A stretch of 64,000 bases of DNA, from positions 1 through 64,000 of the forward strand of contig NZ_AUJO01000006.1 in NCBI RefSeq assembly GCF_000424265.1, written 5' to 3'. Every line of letters starts with the position of its first letter. Positions within the stretch are counted from its first letter, which is position 1. The DNA is from Butyrivibrio sp. WCD3002. Lineage in GTDB: Bacteria > Bacillota > Clostridia > Lachnospirales > Lachnospiraceae. Both the position numbers and the translations under genes were made by a program. Positions 7,605 through 16,040 of the stretch are shown one piece after another. Under the pieces are notes generated by a model. The model did not search any database. It had not been told where the DNA came from and saw only the letters and a list, made by a program, of their open reading frames with translations.

Positions 7605-8561
7605 TTACGGAGAATCTGCATAGATTATCTCATAATCATCATTCTTATATTCGGAAAAATCGCTTTCTTCCCACACGCTCTTGCTGCGAAGTTCCTCAAA
7701 TATATCATCGCGGTTCTTATCAGGATATGCAGCTTCGTGTCTCTCATGTATCCTTTCTTCGCGTCGCTTCTCTTCCAGCTTCTTTTCTCTGTGCTTTTCT
7801 GCCTTTTTTGCCTCAGCCTTCTTCTCTTTGGCTTTCAGGGCACGCTTTTTCTCCAGAACTTTGGAAGCCTCGGTATTGTTTTTGGCTACAGCTGCCATAA
7901 AAGAACCTGCCCCGTTATCAAGAGTATTGATACCAATTTTTCTTATTCCGGGGTTCTTCTGTGCTACAGCCTGAAGCTTCTGGCTGCCGTTCTGAGCCAT
8001 TGCAATTATGCCTTCATATTTCTTACGGAAGCTCTCATCTGTTGCCATGCGCTCAAGCTTTTCATCGTCAATAAGTACGACCATCCTGTTCGGGCTGCCA
8101 TAGCTTGCAGCATTTGCATGCGCAGCTGCTTTCATATCCTGGCTTACGAGCACAAAATCCATGTTCCCGAACTTCTTTTTAAGCTCACTATAGTATTTCT
8201 GGCCAGCCTCCGAAAGCTTTGGTTCACCTATGACCTTGCCATACCCCTCCATGTTGGTTATCTGAGGGATGGATGATTTTCCTGTGCTATTCTTTATCTG
8301 AAGTGCAGTCGCCTTCTCTGTGCTCCCTTCTGCTCCATCTGCTTTCCTGCCATAGCGGTCATACCCTTCTGCATTCGTGGGGCCATAGCTTTTGGTATAC
8401 ACCGCTGCGGAAGAATAGCTGGACTGCTCATACTTTACAGACAAAGATGAGTCAGCTTTTGCACTCTTTGATTTTGTATTAACTTCCAGTTTCTGGGATT
8501 TGTAACTTTCAGTCACGCTCTTTGACATGACATAATTAGATAAGCCGGATATATCACTCAT
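7605..8561 (-). CDS. Uncharacterised Lachnospiraceae protein (DUF6033-like), probably truncated by a nonsense codon
   Basis: The 318-residue product starts at the ATG at 8561, with AGGAGG 8 nt upstream. An upstream in-frame extension to 8663 reads through a set of hairpins and is not coding. A globular middle part (about 120-235: LSEAGQKYYSELKKKFGNMDF, ending at the MVVLIDDEKLERMA region) is followed by a lysine/glutamate-rich coiled coil (about 245-285). There is no signal peptide, membrane segment or catalytic motif. It resembles the family annotated DUF6033 in Butyrivibrio and Roseburia, from memory only. It ends the cluster of helical proteins starting at 14497. Confidence 0.6.
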   Translation of the reverse strand: MSDISGLSNYVMSKSVTESYKSQKLEVNTKSKSAKADSSLSVKYEQSSYSSAAVYTKSYGPTNAEGYDRYGRKADGAEGSTEKATALQIKNSTGKSSIPQITNMEGYGKVIGEPKLSEAGQKYYSELKKKFGNMDFVLVSQDMKAAAHANAASYGSPNRMVVLIDDEKLERMATDESFRKKYEGIIAMAQNGSQKLQAVAQKNPGIRKIGINTLDNGAGSFMAAVAKNNTEASKVLEKKRALKAKEKKAEAKKAEKHREKKLEEKRREERIHERHEAAYPDKNRDDIFEELRSKSVWEESDFSEYKNDDYEIIYADSP

Positions 8562-8584
8562 AGATTCATCCTCCTTGATATAAC

Positions 8585-8699
8585 AGAATGCCACTTGTGG
8601 CATTCTAGCGCCGAGCGCGGTTGCCATAGGCAACACATTCATCTCGCGCGAGTGCGCATCCATAGCGGAGCGTTTCGTTCAATTGCAAATTGAACGAAA
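8585..8699 (-). repeat. Five-hairpin structured leader or repeat element
   Basis: Perfect hairpins occur in series: 8585-8606 (AGAATGCCAC/GTGGCATTCT), 8608-8618 (GCGC/GCGC), 8620-8634 (GTTGCC/GGCAAC), the palindrome CTCGCGCGAG at 8643-8652, and 8673-8699 (12-bp arms TTTCGTTCAATT). They fill the space upstream of the ribosome site of the gene at 8561. No T run follows any of them on the minus strand. It may be an untranslated regulatory leader or a dispersed mosaic repeat that happens to stay open in one frame. Confidence 0.6.
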
Positions 8700-8767
8700 A
8701 AGGGACTCCTTTCCCTATCTTTCTATATATCGGCATGGCTCAGGATAATCTTAACACCTGATGAAAA

Positions 8768-9556
8768 TTATTCCTTCTTATCAATATTTGACGGAAGTAT
8801 TGATGAGAGATAATCCGAATATCTTCCTGAGCTGTTATATGTGCCACCTGCCCTTGCTGCTGCATTTGTGATCGAATGGGCTTTATCATTCATCTTGGAG
8901 GCATAGGAATTGTGTCCTGTAAAGAGGTCTTTGAGTGTTCCGATATCCGCTTCCTTAAGCTTATCCTCATCAACCTCCAACTTGTTATCTGCGCCAACAC
9001 TGATACCCACTTTTTCAAGCGTTTTTTCATATGCTGAAGTTGTCTTGGTCATCCAGGCGGCACTCCTTAACACGTCTTTGGTATTTGAATTGCCTGAACT
9101 CTCCACGGTTTTATTATATGAATCCACGAAGGATTTTACTGCCTTGGTAATGCTGTTCCAGTCATAATCCTGTGTCATGGTCTCCTCTCCGGTATCAGGA
9201 TCCTTGGTCTTGATATCTTTTTTCTGCCAGAGAGAATCCTTCATGAGGCTTTCTGCTGATTTAGCAAGAGACCCGGCAGTACTTCCCATGGAAGTGAGCT
9301 TCTGCGAAGAATCTCGGCCTGATGCAGCGTTTTCAGCTTTCTGTTTTGCATAGTACGCCTTACAGAGCTTCTTATACGAGCCATTTTTGATCATGGCATA
9401 ATCCGATATGCTGAACGCATCTGATGAACCGCTCCCTGATCCGCTATTTATATTAAGCCCTGCAAGAAATGAGCTGGCACTTTCGTTATACATGCTGTAA
9501 TCCGTGCCATAATCATCATAATAGTTGCTGTTTGCATAATCCCTTATGGTTGACAT
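8768..9556 (-). CDS. Uncharacterised protein with FliD-C-like region
   Basis: This 262-residue, serine/tyrosine/asparagine-rich protein lacks cysteine and a signal peptide. Residues about 130-225 (VKSFVDSYNKTVE, later KLEVDEDKLKEADIGTLKDLFTG) resemble the C-terminal part of the flagellar cap protein FliD. That suggests an exported filament- or cap-associated protein, but the match is by eye and short. AGGAGG lies 8 nt before the ATG. It sits between two helical proteins of the same cluster with 33-nt spacing upstream. Confidence 0.55.
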   Translation of the reverse strand: MSTIRDYANSNYYDDYGTDYSMYNESASSFLAGLNINSGSGSGSSDAFSISDYAMIKNGSYKKLCKAYYAKQKAENAASGRDSSQKLTSMGSTAGSLAKSAESLMKDSLWQKKDIKTKDPDTGEETMTQDYDWNSITKAVKSFVDSYNKTVESSGNSNTKDVLRSAAWMTKTTSAYEKTLEKVGISVGADNKLEVDEDKLKEADIGTLKDLFTGHNSYASKMNDKAHSITNAAARAGGTYNSSGRYSDYLSSILPSNIDKKE

Positions 9557-9589
9557 GGTATGCGCCTCCTTTCACATAGCGGTATGTAA

Positions 9590-10204
9590 TTACACTTTCA
9601 AATCAATCCTTTTGTAATGGGTAAGGAGTTTTTCCTCTTCAGTCATTCCAGAAGGATACTGGCCTTTTAACGGGTCAGCTTCAAGTTTTTCCAATTCTTC
9701 TGTGGCTTCCAGATTTTCTGCCGTTTCAAGATCCTGAACCGCTTCAGTCTCCTCCATAAGCTCTTCGGAAGCTTCTGCCAGGTCTTCTAGCTCTTCCATG
9801 GTCTCATCAAGCATATCTGCGAGCAATCCGTCATTCTTTTCAATGCCTGTTGCCTCTTCAATAAGTTCTTCGCGGCGTTCCTCAGGAGTCTTAGGCGCAG
9901 CTTTTTCTGCAGCTTCAGCAATCTTTTCACCCTGCTCCCACGCTTCGTCAAGCACATGGAAAGCCTGCTCGTGATTATATTCAGCCTTTGCAGCTGCTAT
10001 CTGCTCGTTATAATCATCAAGCATAGCAAGCTTCCTCTGTATATCCTCGATGGATTCTGATTTTATGTTTTTTAAGTTATCTTTCTGCTTTTCTATAAAA
10101 GCAATCTTGTTATCCCGCTTTTCCTGTCTGTCCAGGCGATCTAGGGTACTCTTACTGGCCCCGATCCTGTTAAACAGTGTTAGTCCCTGCACGTTTATGT
10201 TCAT
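9590..10204 (-). CDS. Acidic coiled-coil protein of the accessory cluster
   Basis: The 204-residue product starts at MNINVQGLTLFNRIG, with GGAGAG 5 nt upstream; an upstream extension to 10258 is less likely. Residues 15-100 are strongly helical (RLDRQEKRDNKIAF... ), and 130-185 are glutamate-rich. There is no cysteine or signal peptide. It ends YKRIDLKV. The start lies inside the 51-residue ORF (35-nt overlap), implying coupled translation. Function unknown; context suggests an exported or filament-associated role. Confidence 0.65.
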   Translation of the reverse strand: MNINVQGLTLFNRIGASKSTLDRLDRQEKRDNKIAFIEKQKDNLKNIKSESIEDIQRKLAMLDDYNEQIAAAKAEYNHEQAFHVLDEAWEQGEKIAEAAEKAAPKTPEERREELIEEATGIEKNDGLLADMLDETMEELEDLAEASEELMEETEAVQDLETAENLEATEELEKLEADPLKGQYPSGMTEEEKLLTHYKRIDLKV

Positions 10205-10325
10205 AAGCACTCTCCAAGATTTTCTCCAGTTCCGCATATTGTTCCTTTGTAAGGACATAGGATTTCTTCTTTATGGGACTGGGCTCCAAAAATTCTCTGA
10301 TGATTTCCAAAACCTTTCCCATCAT
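10170..10325 (-). CDS. Small conserved-looking ORF, 51 residues
   Basis: The reading starts MMGKVLEIIREFLEPS and ends AYEHKRAGTNTV. AAGGAG lies 7 nt upstream of the first ATG and the gene follows the previous stop codon by 11 nt. It fits operon spacing, fills the only gap between neighbours and overlaps the next start by 35 nt. The product is a helix-linker-helix peptide without a known motif. It is too short for usual ORF cut-offs. Confidence 0.6.
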   Translation of the reverse strand: MMGKVLEIIREFLEPSPIKKKSYVLTKEQYAELEKILESAYEHKRAGTNTV

Positions 10326-10336
10326 GGCTCCGCTCC

Positions 10337-10984
10337 TTATTCCTGAACATCCTGCTCCTTTGATTTGTAATAGTCCTCAAACAGCTTGTTTGCTGCATCC
10401 AGGGTGTCATTACATATGGAAGGAAGATCTCTTCCCCAGGCCTTTGTTGCAAGCTTAAAACCTTTTTCCATGGCTTTCTGCATCTGCTTCATCTTATCCA
10501 CATCATCTCCTGCCAGGGCTGATGCAAAGTCAAAAAGACGCTGCGATGTCTGCTTTACGCCGTAGTATCCATCCTCAGAAATGTCCTTCTGCGCCTGCGC
10601 TCTTGTAGCAGAATCCACCTTGAAATTGCCTCCGGCAAGATTCTTCCAGAAACTGTCATTATTCGCTTTTCCAAATGCACCGACCTGTCCCTGAAGAGTT
10701 TTCTGAACGATCTCAAGAAGTTTGTTCCTCTGGTCTTCTTCCGCCTGTTTCATCTGCTGTACGATGGCTGCCCTGTCTGCAGGTGACTTTTTGTTTATGC
10801 TGTAGATCCCGGCATCCTTTTCACCTGATTCACCGGAAGTTTTTTCATAAACAGCCGCTACTTCCTTGTTCTCATTCGCTACTTCCTGAACACTTTCATT
10901 TTTCTTATCCTTTTTCTTACTGTTTTCCGTGTTCATAACTGAATAATCAGTATTCTGAATGCTTCCTACTAATCCTGTACTCAT
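10337..10984 (-). CDS. Helical accessory-cluster protein (215 residues)
   Basis: The start is placed at MSTGLVGSI (10984), with AGGAGG 8 nt upstream; the frame opens 9 codons earlier. The N-terminus is polar and lysine/glutamate-rich. Residues about 70-205 form a helical domain with YYGVKQTSQRLFDFA then GDDVDKMKQMQKAMEKGF and a conserved-looking LPSICNDTLDA end. This GVxQTxxRxxDFAxxLxGDDxxKMxxL pattern recalls small proteins of flagellar gene neighbourhoods (DUF5610-like, from memory). No signal peptide. Confidence 0.6.
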   Translation of the reverse strand: MSTGLVGSIQNTDYSVMNTENSKKKDKKNESVQEVANENKEVAAVYEKTSGESGEKDAGIYSINKKSPADRAAIVQQMKQAEEDQRNKLLEIVQKTLQGQVGAFGKANNDSFWKNLAGGNFKVDSATRAQAQKDISEDGYYGVKQTSQRLFDFASALAGDDVDKMKQMQKAMEKGFKLATKAWGRDLPSICNDTLDAANKLFEDYYKSKEQDVQE

Positions 10985-11043
10985 AAAAAATACCTCCTTG
11001 TTTATTAACATCTGTTAATCATATGGTTAAAAAAATACGCTTT

Positions 11044-11898
11044 TTATGCTTCAACATCCACTGCACTGCCCACATCTGCCGTAGCAGTTTCACCGGTCAT
11101 GACCGGCATATCCGATCCGCCAAGTGAAAGCATCACTCCGCTGTCTGACCCGGATGAAGACATTACCGCTTTACCCGCATTTTCCTTCTCCGACTGGAGC
11201 CTGTCAAAGAGAGCCTTAAGGTACTTAAGGTCTGCCTTCAGAATATCCCTTGCCTCGTCAGAACGGTGCTTTACCTTCAGCTGCTCAAGGTCCTCCGGAG
11301 TCATTGCCCCTGACAGGGCTTCTGCCATTTCATCAAGTTCCTCATCAAATTCGGCTGTTTCTTCTGCCATCTCTATCATTTCGTCTTCAGACAGTTCCAG
11401 CTTTTCCATAAGTGCTTCAAATTCTTCCTGTTCAAGTTCCTTTACTTCCTCCTGGGAAGCTGCTTCGTCCATTGAGTCCTGTGGTTCAGCTGGCATCTCT
11501 TCCTCGCACTTAATATTCCGCTCTGCTGTTTCCTCCATCTTCAGGTTCTTACGTTTCTTGTCACAAGCTCGCTGAACCATCTGTGCATGAAGGATAGCCC
11601 TCGCTATCTCTTCCTCGTCAACATCCCCGTTTTTCAGCTGTTTCTTTAGCATCCCGATCTTCATGCGGATGCTCATAGATACCTGGGCAGCCTTGGACGA
11701 AGTTTTTGCGCTGAGTACCTGAGATGATACCTGTTTGAAGCTGTAACATGCAGGTTTCTTTTTCTTACTACCTGAAGATGTCTTCCTTGGTCTTGACATG
11801 GAAATGGTGCCTACATGAATACCGCTGGCATCATACAGTTTCTTTATGTATCTCTCCGTATTCCCTCTTATCTCAAGTTCATATCCATACATAGCCAT
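11044..11898 (-). CDS. Accessory-cluster protein with acidic coiled coil, C-terminal VDVEA
   Basis: The product is about 284 residues. GTG 11904, ATG 11898 and ATG 11892 are possible starts; the AAAGGTGG ribosome site favours the ATGs. The N-terminal MYGYELEI and a central arginine/lysine helical block (about 55-120: SSQVLSAKTSSKAAQVSMSIR) are followed by a glutamate-rich coiled coil (130-250). It ends GSAVDVEA, close to the SVDVKA end of the 13868 protein. A copy of the 59-nt structured repeat lies 39 nt upstream. Function unknown. Confidence 0.6.
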   Translation of the reverse strand: MAMYGYELEIRGNTERYIKKLYDASGIHVGTISMSRPRKTSSGSKKKKPACYSFKQVSSQVLSAKTSSKAAQVSMSIRMKIGMLKKQLKNGDVDEEEIARAILHAQMVQRACDKKRKNLKMEETAERNIKCEEEMPAEPQDSMDEAASQEEVKELEQEEFEALMEKLELSEDEMIEMAEETAEFDEELDEMAEALSGAMTPEDLEQLKVKHRSDEARDILKADLKYLKALFDRLQSEKENAGKAVMSSSGSDSGVMLSLGGSDMPVMTGETATADVGSAVDVEA

Positions 11899-11936
11899 CG
11901 CCACCTTTGTATATCTTAATCCGTATCTATCTGAAT

Positions 11937-11995
11937 CCGTTCGGATACGGGGTCCGTAATCGCCTACAGGACAGGCGCTAACGGTCCCCAGCTCC
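11937..11995 (-). repeat. 59-nt structured repeat, copy B
   Basis: Read on the minus strand it starts GGAGCTGGGGACCGTTAG and ends CGTATCCGAACGG. Arms GGGG-CCGT pair with ACGG-CCCC and an inner GCCT pairs with AGGC. Copy A at 16793-16851 has the same length and compensating changes (GTAT/ATAC for GGGG/CCCC). It lies in the 5' untranslated region of the gene starting at 11898. Confidence 0.7.
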
Positions 11996-12031
11996 TTGCT
12001 TCTGCTTTGTATATGATCTCATTTTTTCTGA

Positions 12032-13279
12032 TCATAGCCATTGGATTATCATGTTCCAGATATCCGTATCGTTATGATTTTCTATTGTGATGATCCCATC
12101 TGTTACAAGCGAAGGATCAAGAAATCCCCATCCTCCGCCACCGCCGATTCCCGGTATCTTATAGTATCCGCCCACACCAAAATAGAGTTCCTTCTTTTCT
12201 TTATTAACTGAAGGATACTGCTTTTTTAATTCTCTTCCATCTATGTAGATGTGCTCATCATCAAAATGTGTTACAACAGATGAATCAGTGTCTAAAATGA
12301 CAGTTTCCATCTTATCAACACTGAATACACTTGATATTTCCATAGGATTTGTTCTTGCATAGGAAACCTGTTTTATCCCTGCTATCATGATGAAAACCAT
12401 AACCAGCATGGCTGACAGTCCGATATATATTGTCCCTTTCCTTACAGGTTTGTGTTCTGTGATCCTGAATAATCTCTTTCTAAGAGCCCTGTAGCTGTCA
12501 TCCCATGCAAAGGACATACTGCTTACTGTACCGGATCTCTTCCCGGACAGAGACAGTTTCCTGGCATTATCAAGCAGGATTTGTCCGTAATCTGCCTGGT
12601 CTATTCCGAGTCTCTGTATTGTTACTGCATCGCAGACCTCCTCAAGGTCACGCTTTAGAAATCTCTCACATATGTGCAGCAGGATATTGGGCCATAGAAG
12701 AACTCTTATGATTTCCCAGCCAGCCTCTATCCAGAGATGTCCCGTCTTTATATGAGTTTCCTCATGCCGTACGATAACTTCTGCCTGATCATCCGTGATA
12801 TTCTCAGGGACAACAATGACCGGGTAAAAGCAGCCGGTGCAGAATGATGAAATTTCCGCCGGAAACATTTTTATAGGACTGGATCCCCTGACCTTTCCAT
12901 AATCATCCAGGGTGTTAAGATACCCATGCAGTTTCTTTCTTCTTCGGATCAGATATACCGCTAAAATTATTCCGCCTGCGATATAGATCAGGCATAATGC
13001 CTGAAACTTCGAGCATATGTAATACCACCAGTAAAAAAGCCTGACGCCTACCCTGTTTTCAAAATAAAGGTGAAGCTTCCCACAAAATAAACAAGGAACC
13101 ACAAGCATCCACAGTGCCGCTTTCCCATATACATACTTTGAAAAAAGCGTACCTCTAAGAAGCATTATGATTCCTAAAGCCCAGATAGAAATGACCATAC
13201 AGAACCCAAGTATGGTCGCATAATATACACATACAAATCTTAAAAACTGATATAGATCATAAAAGAAAGCTGTAAACAT
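12032..13279 (-). CDS. M56-family (BlaR1-like) membrane metallopeptidase
   Basis: This protein of about 415 residues has several N-terminal membrane helices and then a cytosolic zinc peptidase with HExxH (RHEETH, about residue 205). A further membrane helix (about 275-300) is followed by an exported domain of about 100 residues. It lacks the penicillin-binding sensor of BlaR1, so its ligand is unknown. Such proteins cleave or inactivate the paired BlaI repressor. The start at 13279 has GGAGGG about 9 nt upstream; 13300 is an in-frame alternative. It follows blaI by 39 nt. Confidence 0.85.
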   Translation of the reverse strand: MFTAFFYDLYQFLRFVCVYYATILGFCMVISIWALGIIMLLRGTLFSKYVYGKAALWMLVVPCLFCGKLHLYFENRVGVRLFYWWYYICSKFQALCLIYIAGGIILAVYLIRRRKKLHGYLNTLDDYGKVRGSSPIKMFPAEISSFCTGCFYPVIVVPENITDDQAEVIVRHEETHIKTGHLWIEAGWEIIRVLLWPNILLHICERFLKRDLEEVCDAVTIQRLGIDQADYGQILLDNARKLSLSGKRSGTVSSMSFAWDDSYRALRKRLFRITEHKPVRKGTIYIGLSAMLVMVFIMIAGIKQVSYARTNPMEISSVFSVDKMETVILDTDSSVVTHFDDEHIYIDGRELKKQYPSVNKEKKELYFGVGGYYKIPGIGGGGGWGFLDPSLVTDGIITIENHNDTDIWNMIIQWL

Positions 13280-13318
13280 TCCGTGTTTCCCTCCGCTCAT
13301 CCATGAGCCTTGAATAAT

Positions 13319-13711
13319 CTATTTTCTTTTTGCTTTCCTGACTATCTCCTCAAGAGCATCTATCTGCTCATTAGTCAGCTTTCCGTCTTCCAGAAATGCA
13401 AAGGCTGCTCCGAGCCTGTTACCTTCAAAATAGCTGTCTATAAACTCCCTGCTCTTTTCACGCCTGAGTTCATCCCTTCCTTTAGTGGCTGTGTAGTGAT
13501 ACACCCTGCTGTCATTGGTATCCACAGTGTAAGATAAAAGCCCCTTTTTGCAGAGCCTGTTTATCAGAACCCTTACCATTCTCTGTGTCATGCTTGATGT
13601 TTTGGGGAGTCTGTCTGTGATCTCTGCAGATGTAAGGTCATGTCCGCAGCTCCAAAGTGTCTCCATGATCAGCCATTCACTTTCGCTAGGAAGCATCTCT
13701 TCTCTTCCCAT
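13319..13711 (-). CDS. BlaI/MecI/CopY-family transcriptional repressor
   Basis: The 130-residue winged-helix protein has the family pattern LPSESEWLIMETLW at its start, a recognition region (TSSMTQRMVRVLINRLCKKGLL, about 38-60) and a dimerisation tail. It probably represses its own operon and neighbouring genes until the M56 peptidase downstream removes it. A long inverted repeat at 13766-13816, 55 nt upstream of its start, is the likely operator. Confidence 0.9.
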   Translation of the reverse strand: MGREEMLPSESEWLIMETLWSCGHDLTSAEITDRLPKTSSMTQRMVRVLINRLCKKGLLSYTVDTNDSRVYHYTATKGRDELRREKSREFIDSYFEGNRLGAAFAFLEDGKLTNEQIDALEEIVRKAKRK

Positions 13712-13765
13712 ATGCTATCCTCCCATCGTTTTATGTGGAACCTGCACGTAGATAGTATGTTCAGT

Positions 13766-13816
13766 GATAATAAGAGTGCAGGAAATAGTTATAGTATTCC
13801 TTACACTCTTATTATC
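13766..13816. promoter_or_regulatory. Long inverted repeat upstream of the BlaI gene
   Basis: GATAATAAGAGTG at 13766-13778 plus CAGGAA is mirrored by TTCCT then CACTCTTATTATC ending at 13816, with a 12-nt spacer. The outer 13 bp of each arm are identical. No T run follows, so an operator is likelier than a terminator. It differs from the TACA/TGTA core of staphylococcal BlaI operators. Confidence 0.65.
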
Positions 13817-13867
13817 GGATAACATAAGTTAATTGTTAACCCTTGTTATTAAATTTTTATCAAAAAT

Positions 13868-14497
13868 TTATGCCTTCACATCGACACTGTGCCCGCCGGC
13901 ATCTGAAACCGATACTGAAATCTCAGATGAGGTCGGTGGAGTGATCTTCTCGTCGATATGAGGGACCTTTGTAGCATGGTTCGATTCAGAAATGACTTTT
14001 GTCTTTGCTCCGCCGACAACAACGGTCTTGACGTTTGTGTCCCCCACAGATACTGTATCTGTACCTTCTTCTACGGCATTTTCTCTTGCATTTTCCAGTC
14101 TGATCTCGTTCTCTGCTGCTCTTTGGGCACTCTTTTCCTGGAGCGCCGCTGCCTGCTTCTTACGTTCAGCACGCTTGGCTTCTCTCTGAGCTTCGAGCTT
14201 CTCATTCCTTTTCTGCTCTTCGGCATCAGCCTTGGCCGCTTCCTTCATATCTTTGTTCATCTCGGACATCTGGGTCATCTGCTTGTTCGCAATGTCGTCG
14301 ACCTTCTTTTCTGTTTCAGCAAGTTCTTCCTTCTTTGCCGTGGTATCCGCCCCGGATGCTTCATCTCTTTTTATCTCAGAATCCAGGACTCCTGCTTTTC
14401 CCTTAAGCTCTTTCCTGACACTCTGCTGCAACTGGATCTGTTTCATTGTGTTACCCGCAGATATAAGTGACTGCGTCATCACATTTGTTATAGCCAT
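13868..14497 (-). CDS. Coiled-coil accessory-cluster protein, C-terminal VDVKA
   Basis: The 209-residue product starts at MAITNVMTQ with AGGAGG 7 nt upstream (an upstream in-frame extension to 14557 is rejected). Residues 25-150 are a nearly continuous charged coiled coil, and the last 50 are beta-rich (TNVKTVVVGGAKTKVIS). It ends GGHSVDVKA. It has no cysteine, membrane helix or signal peptide. It lies between the two-component system and the BlaI/M56 pair. Function unknown; the composition fits a secreted or filament-associated protein. Confidence 0.6.
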   Translation of the reverse strand: MAITNVMTQSLISAGNTMKQIQLQQSVRKELKGKAGVLDSEIKRDEASGADTTAKKEELAETEKKVDDIANKQMTQMSEMNKDMKEAAKADAEEQKRNEKLEAQREAKRAERKKQAAALQEKSAQRAAENEIRLENARENAVEEGTDTVSVGDTNVKTVVVGGAKTKVISESNHATKVPHIDEKITPPTSSEISVSVSDAGGHSVDVKA

Positions 14498-14530
14498 CTT
14501 AGTACCTCCTTGTTTCTGACAATAACATAA

Positions 14531-14548
14531 GTCAGATTCAAATCTGAC
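14531..14548. promoter_or_regulatory. 18-bp palindrome upstream of the 13868-14497 gene
   Basis: GTCAGATT and AATCTGAC are perfect arms around CA, about 35 nt upstream of the start at 14497. It is a candidate operator. No binding protein can be named. Confidence 0.4.
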
Positions 14549-14667
14549 ATTAAACACAATATGGTTTCTTATAATCTGCTTCGGAATACTATAGCTTTAT
14601 AATAATAAAGATTATGTGAATGGCCCTTTTTCCTTTGTGAACGGACTTATCTTACTATTAACCTTTG

Positions 14668-16038
14668 CTAAGAAGGCATTATCATCATTACCGTAGTCCT
14701 CACTTCACCCTTATTCTGACTAATTTCCAGTGTGCCGAAGTATTTTTCTGCAACCTTTTTAACATTTCTTAGACCATAACCATGCCCCTGCTCCTTGTCT
14801 GATTTAGGGAGCCCTGTTACATCATCTATGCTCAACACACCATCAAAACTGTTCTTAACCTCAATAAAATAAATCTGATCTTTCATCGCGGACGATACAA
14901 TTATCTTTTTTCTTTCACTTTTCTGTGCAGCTTCAAAAGCGTTAGTTATCATATTTCCAAGCACAACGCTTATATCATAAGTGGATATATTTCCATTATT
15001 TGGAAACACAAATTTGCTTTGGAATTCCATGCCGCTATCCAATGCATCTTTTTGTTTTTCCGATATGATCACATCCGTAACAGGATTACCTGTTTTTACT
15101 GAAAGATTGCTGTCATCAAAGTCTTTCCTCATATCTTCCAGATATTCTTTGGCAACCTTTCCGTTTCCACTTGCTACGAGATCCTCCAATACCATGATGT
15201 GATTATTAATGTCATGCTTTATGCTTCTTATTCCCTGATATAGTCCCTCTACTTTATCAACATGATCCTTCATATCTTTTATCTGTCCTGCGAGCACTGC
15301 TCTCTGAAGCCTGTCTTCCTCAGATTCCTTTATCCATCCATATGACATTACACCAGTTACGATCGCGGCAAATGACAGTATCTGATATGCAGACACAAGC
15401 CCCCGGTACCATGTATGTTCATTCCATAAATAAAAAGAAGTATCCATCTCATAAACGCTTGTCAAAAACTGGATAACCCAATATCCCGACACTATCGACA
15501 GATATGGGGAAAGAAGTAAAAACAGCTCCTTTCCGCTCATGATTTCCATTTTATTTTTATAGACTCTGTGTAAAAGTCTTATCATTAAATAGAGAACTGT
15601 GTTTTCAAACACTACGAATAAGACTTCCATAAATATGAATGCAACAAACTGTAATCCATCTCGCTCAGCTGGGATTTTTCCAACAGTCAGCATCCATATC
15701 TGATTCCATGGTTCATTTATTATTCCCGATGCTATCCACAGTATCAGATATGCACTAACTGCCAAGAATATCTTCTGCAACTTGTTGTATCTATCTGTAA
15801 TCACACACAACAAAAAGGTGATAAGAACCCCTATTCCATATGCGGCGCTGCTACTGATTTCATAAGGCATGATTAACAGCACTATCATTGACAATAAGAA
15901 CGATGCCATCACCACATGCTGATTTCGCTTTTCACGTAAAAACGGTTTCACAAATGTTCCGACCAATATAGCATTAACCAAGAGATTTATTATCCTGAAT
16001 GCCAAATTGACAATATCCCAATATTTTTCCATATCCAT
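14668..16038 (-). CDS. AgrC/GHKL-type sensor histidine kinase
   Basis: The 456-residue kinase has six or seven membrane helices (residues about 10-225), a short coiled coil, the phospho-acceptor region SIKHDINNHI (about 278) and a GHKL ATPase domain with N box GNMITNAFEAA and G box GHGYGLRNVKK. This architecture is that of peptide-pheromone sensors. It begins 2 nt after the stop of the response regulator. No autoinducer-peptide gene was recognised nearby. Confidence 0.9.
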   Translation of the reverse strand: MDMEKYWDIVNLAFRIINLLVNAILVGTFVKPFLREKRNQHVVMASFLLSMIVLLIMPYEISSSAAYGIGVLITFLLCVITDRYNKLQKIFLAVSAYLILWIASGIINEPWNQIWMLTVGKIPAERDGLQFVAFIFMEVLFVVFENTVLYLMIRLLHRVYKNKMEIMSGKELFLLLSPYLSIVSGYWVIQFLTSVYEMDTSFYLWNEHTWYRGLVSAYQILSFAAIVTGVMSYGWIKESEEDRLQRAVLAGQIKDMKDHVDKVEGLYQGIRSIKHDINNHIMVLEDLVASGNGKVAKEYLEDMRKDFDDSNLSVKTGNPVTDVIISEKQKDALDSGMEFQSKFVFPNNGNISTYDISVVLGNMITNAFEAAQKSERKKIIVSSAMKDQIYFIEVKNSFDGVLSIDDVTGLPKSDKEQGHGYGLRNVKKVAEKYFGTLEISQNKGEVRTTVMMIMPS

Positions 16039-16040
16039 AA

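Noticed and set aside
7737..8276. Plus-strand 179-residue open frame rich in Phe, Leu and Cys
   Set aside because: It is the antisense shadow of the lysine/glutamate-rich coiled coil; no ribosome site and a typical composition artefact.
8562..8663. N-terminal extension of the 318-residue protein beginning MDAHSREMNV
   Set aside because: It translates the hairpin cluster, and a strong AGGAGG site sits before the internal ATG at 8561.
10201..10452. Minus-strand 83-residue open frame overlapping two genes
   Set aside because: It overlaps the well-supported gene at 10337-10984 and the 51-residue ORF in another frame and has no ribosome site.
11099..11575. Plus-strand 158-residue serine-rich open frame
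   Set aside because: Antisense shadow of the glutamate-rich protein at 11044-11898; Ser runs arise from the complement of Glu codons.
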